DNA from: Massilia phosphatilytica
Lineage (GTDB): Bacteria; Pseudomonadota; Gammaproteobacteria; Burkholderiales; Burkholderiaceae_D
Direction: 5' to 3'
Length of the DNA: 64,000 bases
Assembly: GCF_002968015.1 (NCBI RefSeq)
Contig: NZ_PUIP01000019.1
Coordinates: 62,001-126,000, forward strand
Position 1 is the first letter of the stretch, and each line of letters starts with the position of its first letter. Positions 1 through 7,508 of the stretch are shown here, one piece after another. The translations under genes were made by a program, and so were the position numbers. The notes below the pieces were generated by a model. That model searched no databases and was not told the DNA's origin. It saw only the letters and a program-made list of their open reading frames with translations.

Positions 1-1005
1 CAGGAAGGCCGAGACGATGGCCGTGGCGATCCACACGATGGCGATGGCGAGCCGCAGCACGGGCAGCAGCCAGTCCAGCTTGGCGCGCGCCCGCTCGGCA
101 CCAGGGGCGACGACGAACGAAGCGATGTCGCGCGGCGGGCGTCCCAGCAGGCGCAGCGTGGGGCCGGGATCGGCCGCGTTGCCGCGGTCGAGCATGCGCA
201 GCGCGTCCGGGTCAAGCAGGGCGCCGGGCAGCCACGCGCCCACGCGCGCAAGCCCGCGCGCGACGGCCCCGGGCAGCGGCAGCACGCGCAGCCTGCCCAT
301 GCCCAGCGCATGCCGCAACGTGGCCAGGTAGTCGATGAACGGCAGCGCCTGCGGACCGACGAGGGCGATGCGGCGCACGGGCCCGTCCCCGGTCTGGTCG
401 GCATACAGCCGCTGGCGCAGCAAGGCCACCATGGCGGCGACGACGTCGTCCACGTGGATCGGTTGCACGCGTTGCGGCGCGGTGCCCAGGCGCACGGCGA
501 ACGGCAGCGACGCCATCGCCTTGAACACGCGCGCGCTGGCGCCGTCCGCGCCGTACACGAGCGACGGCTGCACGATGGCGGCGCGGACCGGGAGTGTCGC
601 CAGGTAGTCGTCGGCGGCCTTCTTCGACAGGTGGTACGCGGTGTCGGCCTGTGCGTCGGCGCCCAGCGCGGACAGTTGCACGACCATGTGCACGTTGTCC
701 GACTCCGCGCAGGCGGCGAACAGGGCGCGCGGCGTGCGCGTGTGAAGGTTCTCGAATGTCTGCGTGCCGCGCTCGCGGAAAATGCCGACGGCGTTGATCA
801 CGGCTTCCACCCCGGAAAGGCGCGCCAGCCAGGCGGATTTGTCGGTATCGTTGGCGAAGTCGGCATGGATCGCGGACAGGCGCGGATGGTGTGGCAATCC
901 ATCCGGATGGCGCACCGCGCACACGACGTCATGGCCTTCCGCCAGCAGCGCGTGCAGCAGGTGGCGTCCGATGAAACCGTTGGCTCCCGTGAGCAGGATC
1001 CGCAT
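1..1005 (-). CDS. SDR-family NAD(P)-binding oxidoreductase with C-terminal membrane (DoxX-like) segment, 3' end cut off
   Basis: The reverse strand reads open from an ATG at 1005 to the window edge. The N-terminus MRILLTGANGFIGRHLL carries the Rossmann GxxGxxG nucleotide-binding loop, and a YHLSK motif near residue 130 matches the extended-SDR Tyr-x-x-x-Lys active site. The last visible codons give a hydrophobic stretch (VLRLAIAIVWIATAIVSAFL), so the protein ends in the membrane. This resembles COG0702-type epimerases fused to a DoxX-like domain; the substrate is unknown. It diverges from the small membrane-protein gene at 1039 with 33 bases between starts. The stop codon lies outside the window. 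Confidence 0.8.
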   Translation of the reverse strand, partial: MRILLTGANGFIGRHLLHALLAEGHDVVCAVRHPDGLPHHPRLSAIHADFANDTDKSAWLARLSGVEAVINAVGIFRERGTQTFENLHTRTPRALFAACAESDNVHMVVQLSALGADAQADTAYHLSKKAADDYLATLPVRAAIVQPSLVYGADGASARVFKAMASLPFAVRLGTAPQRVQPIHVDDVVAAMVALLRQRLYADQTGDGPVRRIALVGPQALPFIDYLATLRHALGMGRLRVLPLPGAVARGLARVGAWLPGALLDPDALRMLDRGNAADPGPTLRLLGRPPRDIASFVVAPGAERARAKLDWLLPVLRLAIAIVWIATAIVSAFL

Positions 1006-1038
1006 GCTTTTCCTTTCTCCACTATCCAGGAGAGTGAT

Positions 1039-1506
1039 ATGGAATCATGGAACACGGCATTCAGGCGCGGCCTCGTGGGCGGTGCCACCTCCAGCGTGCT
1101 GTCGACCGCGGCGCTGGCCCTGCTCGGCCGGCGCGACACCGGCAGCGCCTACGCGCCCACCAACGCGGTGAGCCACTGGATTTATGGCGACGCGGCATTG
1201 CACGAGAACGCGCCGACGTTGCGCCACACCGTCCCCGGCTACCTGATCCACCACGGCAGCGCGATGTTCTGGTCGGTGCTGTTCGAGCGCCTGTGCGGCA
1301 GCCTGCTCGACCGCAGGCAACCCGCCCTGACGCTCGGCGCCGCGACCGCCGCGTCGGCCGTGGCCTGCTTCGTCGACTATGAACTCACGCCCAGGCGCTT
1401 CCAGCCCGGTTACGAGGCCCACTTGTCGCGGCCGTCGCTGGCCGTCGTCTATGGCGTATTCGGCGTCGGACTGGCGCTCGGCGCGATGCTCAGCCGCCGT
1501 TCCTGA
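1039..1506 (+). CDS. conserved hypothetical small membrane protein
   Basis: This encodes 155 aa from MESWNTAFRRGLVGG. The start is fixed by an AGGAGAG ribosome site just upstream at about 1028-1034. It has about three to four hydrophobic segments (around residues 10-28, 70-90, 95-112 and 130-150) and a conserved-looking YLIHHGSAMFWSVLFE block, so it is probably an integral inner-membrane protein. I do not recognise a named family, although similar proteins of this length seem widespread in Proteobacteria. Its divergent pairing with the SDR/DoxX-like gene suggests a shared promoter region. No function is proposed. Confidence 0.7.
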   Translation: MESWNTAFRRGLVGGATSSVLSTAALALLGRRDTGSAYAPTNAVSHWIYGDAALHENAPTLRHTVPGYLIHHGSAMFWSVLFERLCGSLLDRRQPALTLGAATAASAVACFVDYELTPRRFQPGYEAHLSRPSLAVVYGVFGVGLALGAMLSRRS

Positions 1507-1545
1507 TCCTGGTGTCAGTGTAAGGGAGACCGCGACATCGTGGCG

Positions 1546-2184
1546 TCAGGGTGCATTCACGGCCAGCTGCGCCGCGAACGCGCGCTGGTACGCGGGCCGC
1601 GCCTCGCCACGCGCGACATAGGCGGCCAGCAGGGGGAATTCGTCGAGGATGCCGGACGGCCGCAGCCGCAACAGCACCGACACCATCATGAGGTCGCCCG
1701 CGCTGAAGTCGCCGTCGAGCCAGTCGGCATCGCCCAGCCGCGCGGACAATTGCTTCATGCGGTCGCGCACGCGCTCCTCGACGAGCGGGAGGCGGTCCCG
1801 GGCCCAGGGCTTGTCGCCTTCGAAGATCCGCGCCGTGACCAGTTCCAGGATGGGCGGTTCCACGGTGTTGAGCGCGGCAAACAGCCACGTGATGGCGCGC
1901 GCCCGGGCATGGTCGTCGGCCGGCAGCAGGGCGCCGTGGTGCGTGGCGATATGAAAGACGATGGCGCCCGTCTCGAACAGGACGAGGCCGTCTTCTTCAT
2001 ACGTCGGGATCTGGCCGAACGGGTGCAGGGCCAGGTGCGCCGGTTCCTTCATGGCACGGAACGACACGAGGCGGACGTCGTACGGCAGGCCCGCTTCTTC
2101 CAGCGCCCAGCGCACGCGCGTGTCGCGCGCGAGGCCCTTGCCGCCGTCGGGCGAACGTTCGAAGGCGGTGATCGTGATCGTCAT
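1546..2184 (-). CDS. glutathione S-transferase family protein
   Basis: This encodes 212 aa from MTITITAFERSPDGG. The N-terminal thioredoxin-like GST domain spans about residues 1-85 and includes the cis-Pro region HPFGQIPTYEEDG and the glutathione-binding ETGAI motif. An all-helical C-terminal domain follows, with GDADWLDGDFSAGDLMM near residue 150, the usual GST N-capping region. Length is typical. A strong terminator-like hairpin separates it from the TonB-dependent receptor upstream on the same strand, so it is probably transcribed on its own. It likely conjugates or reduces electrophiles with glutathione in the cytoplasm; substrate unknown. Confidence 0.88.
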   Translation of the reverse strand: MTITITAFERSPDGGKGLARDTRVRWALEEAGLPYDVRLVSFRAMKEPAHLALHPFGQIPTYEEDGLVLFETGAIVFHIATHHGALLPADDHARARAITWLFAALNTVEPPILELVTARIFEGDKPWARDRLPLVEERVRDRMKQLSARLGDADWLDGDFSAGDLMMVSVLLRLRPSGILDEFPLLAAYVARGEARPAYQRAFAAQLAVNAP

Positions 2185-2200
2185 GGGCGGGCTCCCAAAA

Positions 2201-2238
2201 AGAAAAACGGCGTACCGTGGAGTGTCACGATACGCCGT
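2201..2238 (-). terminator. rho-independent terminator of the TonB receptor gene
   Basis: ACGGCGTA at 2207-2214 pairs perfectly with TACGCCGT at 2231-2238, with an inner CGTG/CACG stem. On the minus strand the hairpin is followed by a run of five T (2202-2206 read in reverse). It lies 17 bases beyond the receptor stop and just before the GST start. Confidence 0.8.
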
Positions 2239-2255
2239 TGCCGAGTCAAGCTTAA

Positions 2256-4742
2256 TTAAAAGCTGTAGGTCGCGCGTGCATACACGTAGCGGCCATTGTT
2301 GCCGAACGGCGTGTAGTTCGAGAACGGCGTGTTGCTGGTCGTGTTCAGCGCCGGCGGCAGGGTTTCCGAGTACTTGTCGAACAGGTTGTCCGCGCCGATC
2401 GCCAGGCTCATCTGACGCGAGAAGGCGTAGCGCGCTTCGAGATCGACGATCGTCCTGGCGGCCAGCTCGAAGTCCGGGACGGGCGGCGTGTTCGGCGACA
2501 GGACTTTGCCGTAGCGGGTGGCGCGGGCCGTCACGCCCAACTGGTTCAGCTTCCAGTTGGCGCTCGCCGTGATCTTGTTCTTCGGCTGGCCTTTTTCCAT
2601 GGTCAGCACGTTCACGTGGTCGAACAGCACGGGCGCCGGGTTCAGCGCGGCCAGCTGGGCGGTGGTCGGGACCTTGGTCACTTCCGTACGGTTGAAGTTG
2701 CCGGCCAGCGTGAAGTCGAAGCGGCCAGCGGCGCCCGCGTTCCACGGCATGCTCGCCACGATGTCGACGCCCTTGGTGTTCGTGTCGACGCCGTTGATGA
2801 AGAAGCGACCGCCGCCGATGCCCGTGAAGCCCTGCGACACGATGTAGTTGCGCACTGCGGCCGACGTCAGGTTCTCCGACAACACGATGCGGTCACGCAC
2901 GTTGATGCGGTAGGCATCGATCGTCAGGCTGACAGGGGCCAGGCGCATCACGGCGCCAAACGAGTAGTTGGTCGACTTCTCGGCCTTCAGCGGCTTGGCG
3001 CCCAGCGCGACGGCGACCGGATCGTTCGGCGTGAACGTCGTGATCTCGTACGGGACGCCGTTGATGAAGTTGGTCGACGTCGAGGTGAATTGCTGCTGCT
3101 GCAGCGACGGTGCGCGGAAGCCGTTCTGCACGGCGCCGCGCAGCGCGAAGTTCTTCGTGAAGTCGTAGCGGCCCGCCAGCTTGCCGGACAGGTTGCTGCC
3201 GAAGTCGTTGTAGTGCTCTTCGCGGATCGCGGCGGAGGCGAGCAGCTTGTCGGTGATGTTCGCCTCGACGTCGACGAACACGCCGATCGCGGTGCGCGAC
3301 CGGCGCGACGCGTTGGCCGGACGGAAGCCCGGGAACACCTGCGCGCCCGATGCGGCCGGGACGCCGCTCGGCAGGATCACGCCGCCGTTGCGCCAGGAAT
3401 CCGGCTCGCCCGCGTGCAGCTCGTAGCCTTCACGGCGCGCCTCGGTACCGACCGCCACGTTCAGCGGCGATGCGAGACCGGCCACGTCGTACTTGCGCAC
3501 GCCCGTCAGGTTGTAGACGAGCTGGTTGTACGAGTAGCCGCCGGCGTCGAACGTGGTCTTGCTGGTCGGGCCGATCGACGCGTTCAGCGTGTTCTTGATG
3601 TCGTAGTTCATGCCGTTCTGGCCGTACACCAGCGACGTGTCCATGTCCCACTCGCCCATGCTCCAGCTCATGCCGGCGGCCGCGCTGAAGTCTTCGACCG
3701 TCGGGGCGATGATCGGCAGGAAGCCGTCCGGGTAGATCGACTGCACGTTGCGCGTGTCCTGCGGCGGGCGGAAGTAGCCGGCCGAGCGCGCGTCGCGTAG
3801 CTGGTAGCTGCTCCAGCCGTAGACCTTCACGTCGGGGCTCAGGTTGTTGCCCACGTTGACGAAGACCGTCTTCTGCTGCATCTCCGGATCGCCGTACCAG
3901 GCGTCGAAGCGGTTGATGGTCAGCTCGCGCGGATCGTAGGCGCCGTTCACTTTCGCATACAGCTGGCGCATGTCGTAGCCGCTGCGCTCCGTGTGTTCCT
4001 GGTTCTTGTATTCGGCCGCGATGGTGATGAAGCCCGTCTCGCCCAGCGGCAGGCCTTTCCAGGCGCTGACGGTGGTCGTCTGGCCGTCCGTGCGCTTGCG
4101 CGAGTTCGGGGCGGTCCAGGTGGCGCCGGCCGGGGCGGCAGCGTTCAGCAGGTCATATTCCGAAATGTGGGCGCCGTAGTTCACCGTGGCTTCGCCGCCG
4201 CTGCGGTCGGTGCGCAGGCGGACGTTGACGACGCCCGAGATCGCATCCGAGCCGTATTGCGCGGCCGCGCCGTCACGCAGCACCTCGATGCTTTTCACGA
4301 TGGCCGACGGCACCGTGTTCAGGTCGACGGCGGCCGAGCCGCGGCCGATCGAGCCGTTCAGGTTCACGAGCGACGACGCGTGGCGGCGCTTGGAGTTCAC
4401 GAGCACGAGGCTCTGGTCCGGCGCCATGCCGCGCAAGGTGGCCGGGCGGATCGTGTCCGTGCCATCCGTCAGCGCGGGACGCGGGAAGTTCAGCGATGGC
4501 AGCGCCACCGACAGGGCCTGGTTCAATTCGGTCGAACCCGTCGTCTTGAGCGTGTCGGCCGAGATGATGTCGACGGGAGACGCCGTGTCGAGCGCGGTGC
4601 GGTTGGCGACGCGGGTACCGGTCACGACGACGGTGGCGGCGCCACTCGTGTCCTGGGCCTGGGCCAGCAGGGGGGCGCCGGCAAAGAGCGCGGCGATGGA
4701 AAGGGCGAGTACGGTTTTTTCCGGCACAAATCGTTGTTGCAT
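2256..4742 (-). CDS. TonB-dependent outer-membrane receptor
   Basis: This encodes 828 aa. A signal peptide (residues 1-29, ending LAQAQ) is followed by a TonB-box-like VVVTGTR. The plug domain covers about residues 50-170, with the typical LVLVNSKRRH and IEVLRDGAAAQYGSDAISGVVNV blocks. The rest is a 22-strand barrel ending in an aromatic residue (ATYSF), as expected for Bam-assembled proteins. It would import a siderophore, vitamin, sugar or peptide using TonB energy. The substrate cannot be read from the sequence, and no transport partner lies alongside. The start is the first ATG before the signal peptide. A TTGACA-like box lies about 95 bases upstream (4837-4842), but its -10 is poor. Confidence 0.93.
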   Translation of the reverse strand: MQQRFVPEKTVLALSIAALFAGAPLLAQAQDTSGAATVVVTGTRVANRTALDTASPVDIISADTLKTTGSTELNQALSVALPSLNFPRPALTDGTDTIRPATLRGMAPDQSLVLVNSKRRHASSLVNLNGSIGRGSAAVDLNTVPSAIVKSIEVLRDGAAAQYGSDAISGVVNVRLRTDRSGGEATVNYGAHISEYDLLNAAAPAGATWTAPNSRKRTDGQTTTVSAWKGLPLGETGFITIAAEYKNQEHTERSGYDMRQLYAKVNGAYDPRELTINRFDAWYGDPEMQQKTVFVNVGNNLSPDVKVYGWSSYQLRDARSAGYFRPPQDTRNVQSIYPDGFLPIIAPTVEDFSAAAGMSWSMGEWDMDTSLVYGQNGMNYDIKNTLNASIGPTSKTTFDAGGYSYNQLVYNLTGVRKYDVAGLASPLNVAVGTEARREGYELHAGEPDSWRNGGVILPSGVPAASGAQVFPGFRPANASRRSRTAIGVFVDVEANITDKLLASAAIREEHYNDFGSNLSGKLAGRYDFTKNFALRGAVQNGFRAPSLQQQQFTSTSTNFINGVPYEITTFTPNDPVAVALGAKPLKAEKSTNYSFGAVMRLAPVSLTIDAYRINVRDRIVLSENLTSAAVRNYIVSQGFTGIGGGRFFINGVDTNTKGVDIVASMPWNAGAAGRFDFTLAGNFNRTEVTKVPTTAQLAALNPAPVLFDHVNVLTMEKGQPKNKITASANWKLNQLGVTARATRYGKVLSPNTPPVPDFELAARTIVDLEARYAFSRQMSLAIGADNLFDKYSETLPPALNTTSNTPFSNYTPFGNNGRYVYARATYSF

Positions 4743-4870
4743 TCTCTGGTCCTTATTCTTGGTCTACGGCCCGCGGGGCAGCGGGTTGCGGATACAACGG
4801 GCAAGCTCACCGATACTGGGGGGTGCTTGTTATCGTTGTCAATTGTGCCAACCCGCAATAGATGTAAGGA

Positions 4871-4909
4871 CGCAACAGTTGCGCATGCACGGTGCATGCG
4901 TGCACCGTG
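4871..4909. repeat. three overlapping perfect palindromes between DUF808 gene and TonB receptor
   Basis: CGCAAC-A-GTTGCG occupies 4871-4883, GCATGCAC-G-GTGCATGC occupies 4883-4899, and CACGGTGCA-TGCG-TGCACCGTG occupies 4888-4909. The site follows the DUF808 stop and lies about 130-165 bases before the receptor start, both genes being on the minus strand. There is no T tract, so it could be an operator of the receptor gene or a structured 3' end of the DUF808 message. The second and third palindromes are mutually exclusive as hairpins. Confidence 0.6.
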
Positions 4910-4924
4910 GTGGACAGCAGATGC

Positions 4925-5854
4925 TTATTTACCGCGCAGCTTCTGGACCAGCGTCACCGCCGCCAGCACGACCGCGCCGACGACGACACCCGCCACGCCA
5001 TCGACGACGCCCGGCGCGATGGCCTTCAGCAGGCCGCCCACGACGGGCACGCCGGCCACCGCCGCGGCGGCGCTCTCGGCGACGTGGTGCAGCGGTTCGA
5101 ATGCGTGGCCGATGATGCCGCCGCCGACCATGAACATGGCCACCGTGCCGATCACGGAGAGCGACTTCATCAGCCGCGGCGCGGCCGCCAGCAGCAGGTT
5201 GCCGATGGCGCGTGCGGCGCTGCTCGCGCGGCGGCTCAGGTACAGCCCGAGGTCGTCGATCTTGACGATGCCCGCGACGATGCCGTAGACGCCGACCGTC
5301 ATCGCGACCGCCACCGCGACGAGGGCCGCCACCTGCGCGCCGAACGACGCACCCTGTTCGTTGACGACGCCCAGCGCGATCACGATGATTTCCGCCGACA
5401 AAATAAAATCGGTGCGGATCGCGCCCTTGATCTTGTCCTGCTCGACCACGCGCATGTCGGCATTGGTCGCCAGCGCCGTCGCCAGTTCCTCTTCGTGCGC
5501 GGCATCCTCGGCGGCGCTGTGCAGCAGTTTATGGGCGACTTTTTCGAAGCCTTCGTAGCACAGGTAGGCGCCGCCAAGCATCAGCATCGGCGTGATCGCC
5601 TGCGGCAGGAAGGCAGAGATGGCGAGCGCGGCCGGCACGAGGATCGCCTTGTTGCGCAGCGAGCCCACTGCCACCGCCCACACGACGGGCAGCTCGCGGT
5701 CCGCGTCCACGCCCGTCACCTGCTGGGCGTTGAGGGCGAGATCGTCGCCCAGCACGCCGGCCGTCTTCTTGGCGGCGATCTTGCTCATCAGGGCCACGTC
5801 GTCGAGCACGGTGGCAATGTCGTCGATGAGTGCCAATAAACTTCCTGCAGCCAT
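4925..5854 (-). CDS. DUF808 (YedI-like) inner-membrane protein
   Basis: This encodes 309 aa from MAAGSLLALIDDIATVLDDVALMSK, the characteristic start of the DUF808/YedI family, with the family block TAGVLGDDLALNAQQVTG near residues 31-48. Several hydrophobic helices follow (about 60-105, 155-190, 225-255 and 265-300), so it sits in the inner membrane. A GGGGAG ribosome site precedes the ATG. The function of the family is not established, and no neighbour gives a clue. Length matches E. coli YedI (about 305 aa). Confidence 0.88.
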   Translation of the reverse strand: MAAGSLLALIDDIATVLDDVALMSKIAAKKTAGVLGDDLALNAQQVTGVDADRELPVVWAVAVGSLRNKAILVPAALAISAFLPQAITPMLMLGGAYLCYEGFEKVAHKLLHSAAEDAAHEEELATALATNADMRVVEQDKIKGAIRTDFILSAEIIVIALGVVNEQGASFGAQVAALVAVAVAMTVGVYGIVAGIVKIDDLGLYLSRRASSAARAIGNLLLAAAPRLMKSLSVIGTVAMFMVGGGIIGHAFEPLHHVAESAAAAVAGVPVVGGLLKAIAPGVVDGVAGVVVGAVVLAAVTLVQKLRGK

Positions 5855-6055
5855 GTACCACTCCCCAATATCAATATGCTCACATCTTAACCGACGCGGC
5901 CCATCCGTCCCGGCACACGGTTCAGGCGCGTTTTCTGCGTTTCAAACCCGAAAATCTGCATCTCGTCGCTTTCCCGTGCAGCCCATCCCGGGCGATACGT
6001 ATAGTGACAACATTGGCTGCGGTGCAGCAGCCTTTCCGACCTGAAGGAGATGCCC

Positions 6056-6265
6056 ATGAACCAGAACCTCGACCTGCCGTCCGTTCCGCGCCGCCGTGCC
6101 CGTCCTCCGAAGCGCAAGACCCGCATCACCATCTACCTCGACGACGAGGTACTGGACGAATTCCGCTCGCGCGCCGAGCGCACCGGCACCGGTTACCAGA
6201 CCCTGATCAACGCGGCGTTGCGCCTGCGTCTGGCCAGCGGCGACGCGAATCCGGCCGCGGCCTGA
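6056..6265 (+). CDS. orphan BrnA-like ribbon-helix-helix protein
   Basis: This encodes 69 aa. The core KTRITIYLDDEVLDEFRSRA, followed by GTGYQTLINAALRLRL, looks like the BrnA antitoxin ribbon-helix-helix fold: a beta strand that binds DNA, then two helices. Two in-frame ATGs exist (6050 and 6056). The AAGGAG at 6044-6049 is six bases from 6056 and abuts 6050, which favours 6056. BrnA normally follows a BrnT toxin gene, and none is seen here, so this is either a solitary transcription regulator or an antitoxin remnant. The Arg-rich segment at residues 10-20 may add DNA contacts. Confidence 0.7.
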   Translation: MNQNLDLPSVPRRRARPPKRKTRITIYLDDEVLDEFRSRAERTGTGYQTLINAALRLRLASGDANPAAA

Positions 6266-6306
6266 GGCTTAAAACGCAAGAAGCCCGCCAATACAGGGTG
6301 TATGAC

Positions 6307-6346
6307 GTGTAAGAAGATTACACGGAGCAATTAATTATGCTAATCT
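6307..6346 (+). promoter_or_regulatory. hairpin and possible promoter of the HU gene
   Basis: GTGTAA (6307-6312) and TTACAC (6318-6323) form a small perfect palindrome. TTACAC could double as a -35, with TAATCT at 6341-6346 as a -10 after 17 bases, preceded by an extended TGC. The stretch is AT-rich against its surroundings. This is motif reading only. Confidence 0.35.
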
Positions 6347-6372
6347 TCCGGCTCTTTCAACCCGGAGGATTT

Positions 6373-6657
6373 ATGAAAAAAGGCGAACTGATCGCAGAAT
6401 TTGCGAAGCGTACCGAGATGTCGGGCGCCGCTGCGAACGAAGCAGTGAACACCATCATCGACATCATCACCGAGCGTCTGAAAAAAGGCGACACGGTGGG
6501 TATCACCGGCTTCGGCACGTTCTCGGTCACCAAGCGTGCTGCCCGCAAGGGCCGCAACCCGGCAACCGGCGAACCGCTGAAGATCGCTGCGTCGAAGACG
6601 CCGCGCTTCGCTGCCGGCGCGACCCTGAAGGCCGCTGTCAACCCGAAGAAGAAGTAA
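6373..6657 (+). CDS. HU-family nucleoid DNA-binding protein
   Basis: This encodes 94 aa from MKKGELIAEFAKRTEMS. The body is a full HU/IHF fold: two N-terminal helices, the dimer-forming strands GDTVGITGFGTFSVTKRAARKGRNP, the DNA-bending arm tip with the conserved Pro (RKGRNPATGEPL), and the C-terminal strand and helix. It would bind and bend DNA non-specifically as a homodimer. The GGAGG at 6363-6367 sets the start. The tail is longer and more basic than E. coli HupB, with VNPKKK at the end. It appears monocistronic. Confidence 0.95.
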   Translation: MKKGELIAEFAKRTEMSGAAANEAVNTIIDIITERLKKGDTVGITGFGTFSVTKRAARKGRNPATGEPLKIAASKTPRFAAGATLKAAVNPKKK

Positions 6658-6743
6658 GCAGTACCCGCGGCTGGCCGCGGCCGTCCGGCACTCGCCGGCG
6701 CCGTGTGCCATGCCCGCGTTTTATTTCCCCTCCCTTTTCTCCC

Positions 6744-7379
6744 ATGAGCCTCGCCACCTGGATCGCCTTCGTCATCGCAGGCACCCTGATCGCCGTGTCG
6801 CCCGGCTCCGGCGCCATCCTGTCGATGTCGCACGGCCTCGCCTACGGCGTGAAAAAGGCCAGCGCCACCGTGCTGGGCCTGCAGCTGGGTCTCGTGCTCG
6901 TGCTGGTGATCGCCGGCGCCGGCGTCGGCTCGCTGCTGCTCGCGTCCGGTCCCGCATTCACCGCGGTCAAGATCATCGGCGCGCTGTACCTGATCTGGCT
7001 CGGCATCGCCCAGTGGCGCTCGAAAGCCGAAGTGTCGGACGTGTCGACGGCAGCGCTGGCGGCGCACCCATCGTTCGGCCGCCGCGTATTGACCGGTTTT
7101 CTCACCAACGCGACCAATCCGAAGGGCATCATCTTCATGGTCGCCGTGCTGCCGCAATTCATCTCGAACGAGGCACCCGTGCTGCCACAGCTGGCGATCC
7201 TCGGCGTGACGATGGTCACCATCGACACCACCGTGATGCACGGCTACGCCCTGCTGGCGTCCACGATGCAGCGCTGGTTCCGCGACCCGCGCGCCGTCAA
7301 GCTGCAGAACCGCTTCTTCGGCGGCGTGCTGATGGCCGTCGGTGCGCTGATGTTCTTCGTCAAGCGCAGCCACGCCTGA
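6744..7379 (+). CDS. LysE-family amino-acid exporter (translocator)
   Basis: This encodes 211 aa from MSLATWIAFVIAGTLIAVSPGSGAILSMSHGLAYGVKK. The pattern is that of LysE/RhtB exporters: helix 1, a PGSG loop in place of PGP, then about five more membrane helices, with the conserved GFLTNATNPKG segment near residue 120. It would export an amino acid or a derivative across the inner membrane; substrate unknown. The Shine-Dalgarno sequence is poor. A longer reading from upstream is possible, but MSLATW matches the family start. It follows the HU gene by 86 bases. Confidence 0.85.
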   Translation: MSLATWIAFVIAGTLIAVSPGSGAILSMSHGLAYGVKKASATVLGLQLGLVLVLVIAGAGVGSLLLASGPAFTAVKIIGALYLIWLGIAQWRSKAEVSDVSTAALAAHPSFGRRVLTGFLTNATNPKGIIFMVAVLPQFISNEAPVLPQLAILGVTMVTIDTTVMHGYALLASTMQRWFRDPRAVKLQNRFFGGVLMAVGALMFFVKRSHA

Positions 7380-7508
7380 GCGCGGAAACATTTCGCAACC
7401 ATTTGTAATTCGTGTCGTCGTTTCGTACGCTCGTGCGTTGTAATGCAGGAGACGCAATCCGTCGCGTCTACCAATAACAATACGAATCGATCCCGCCCTG
7501 GAGACATC

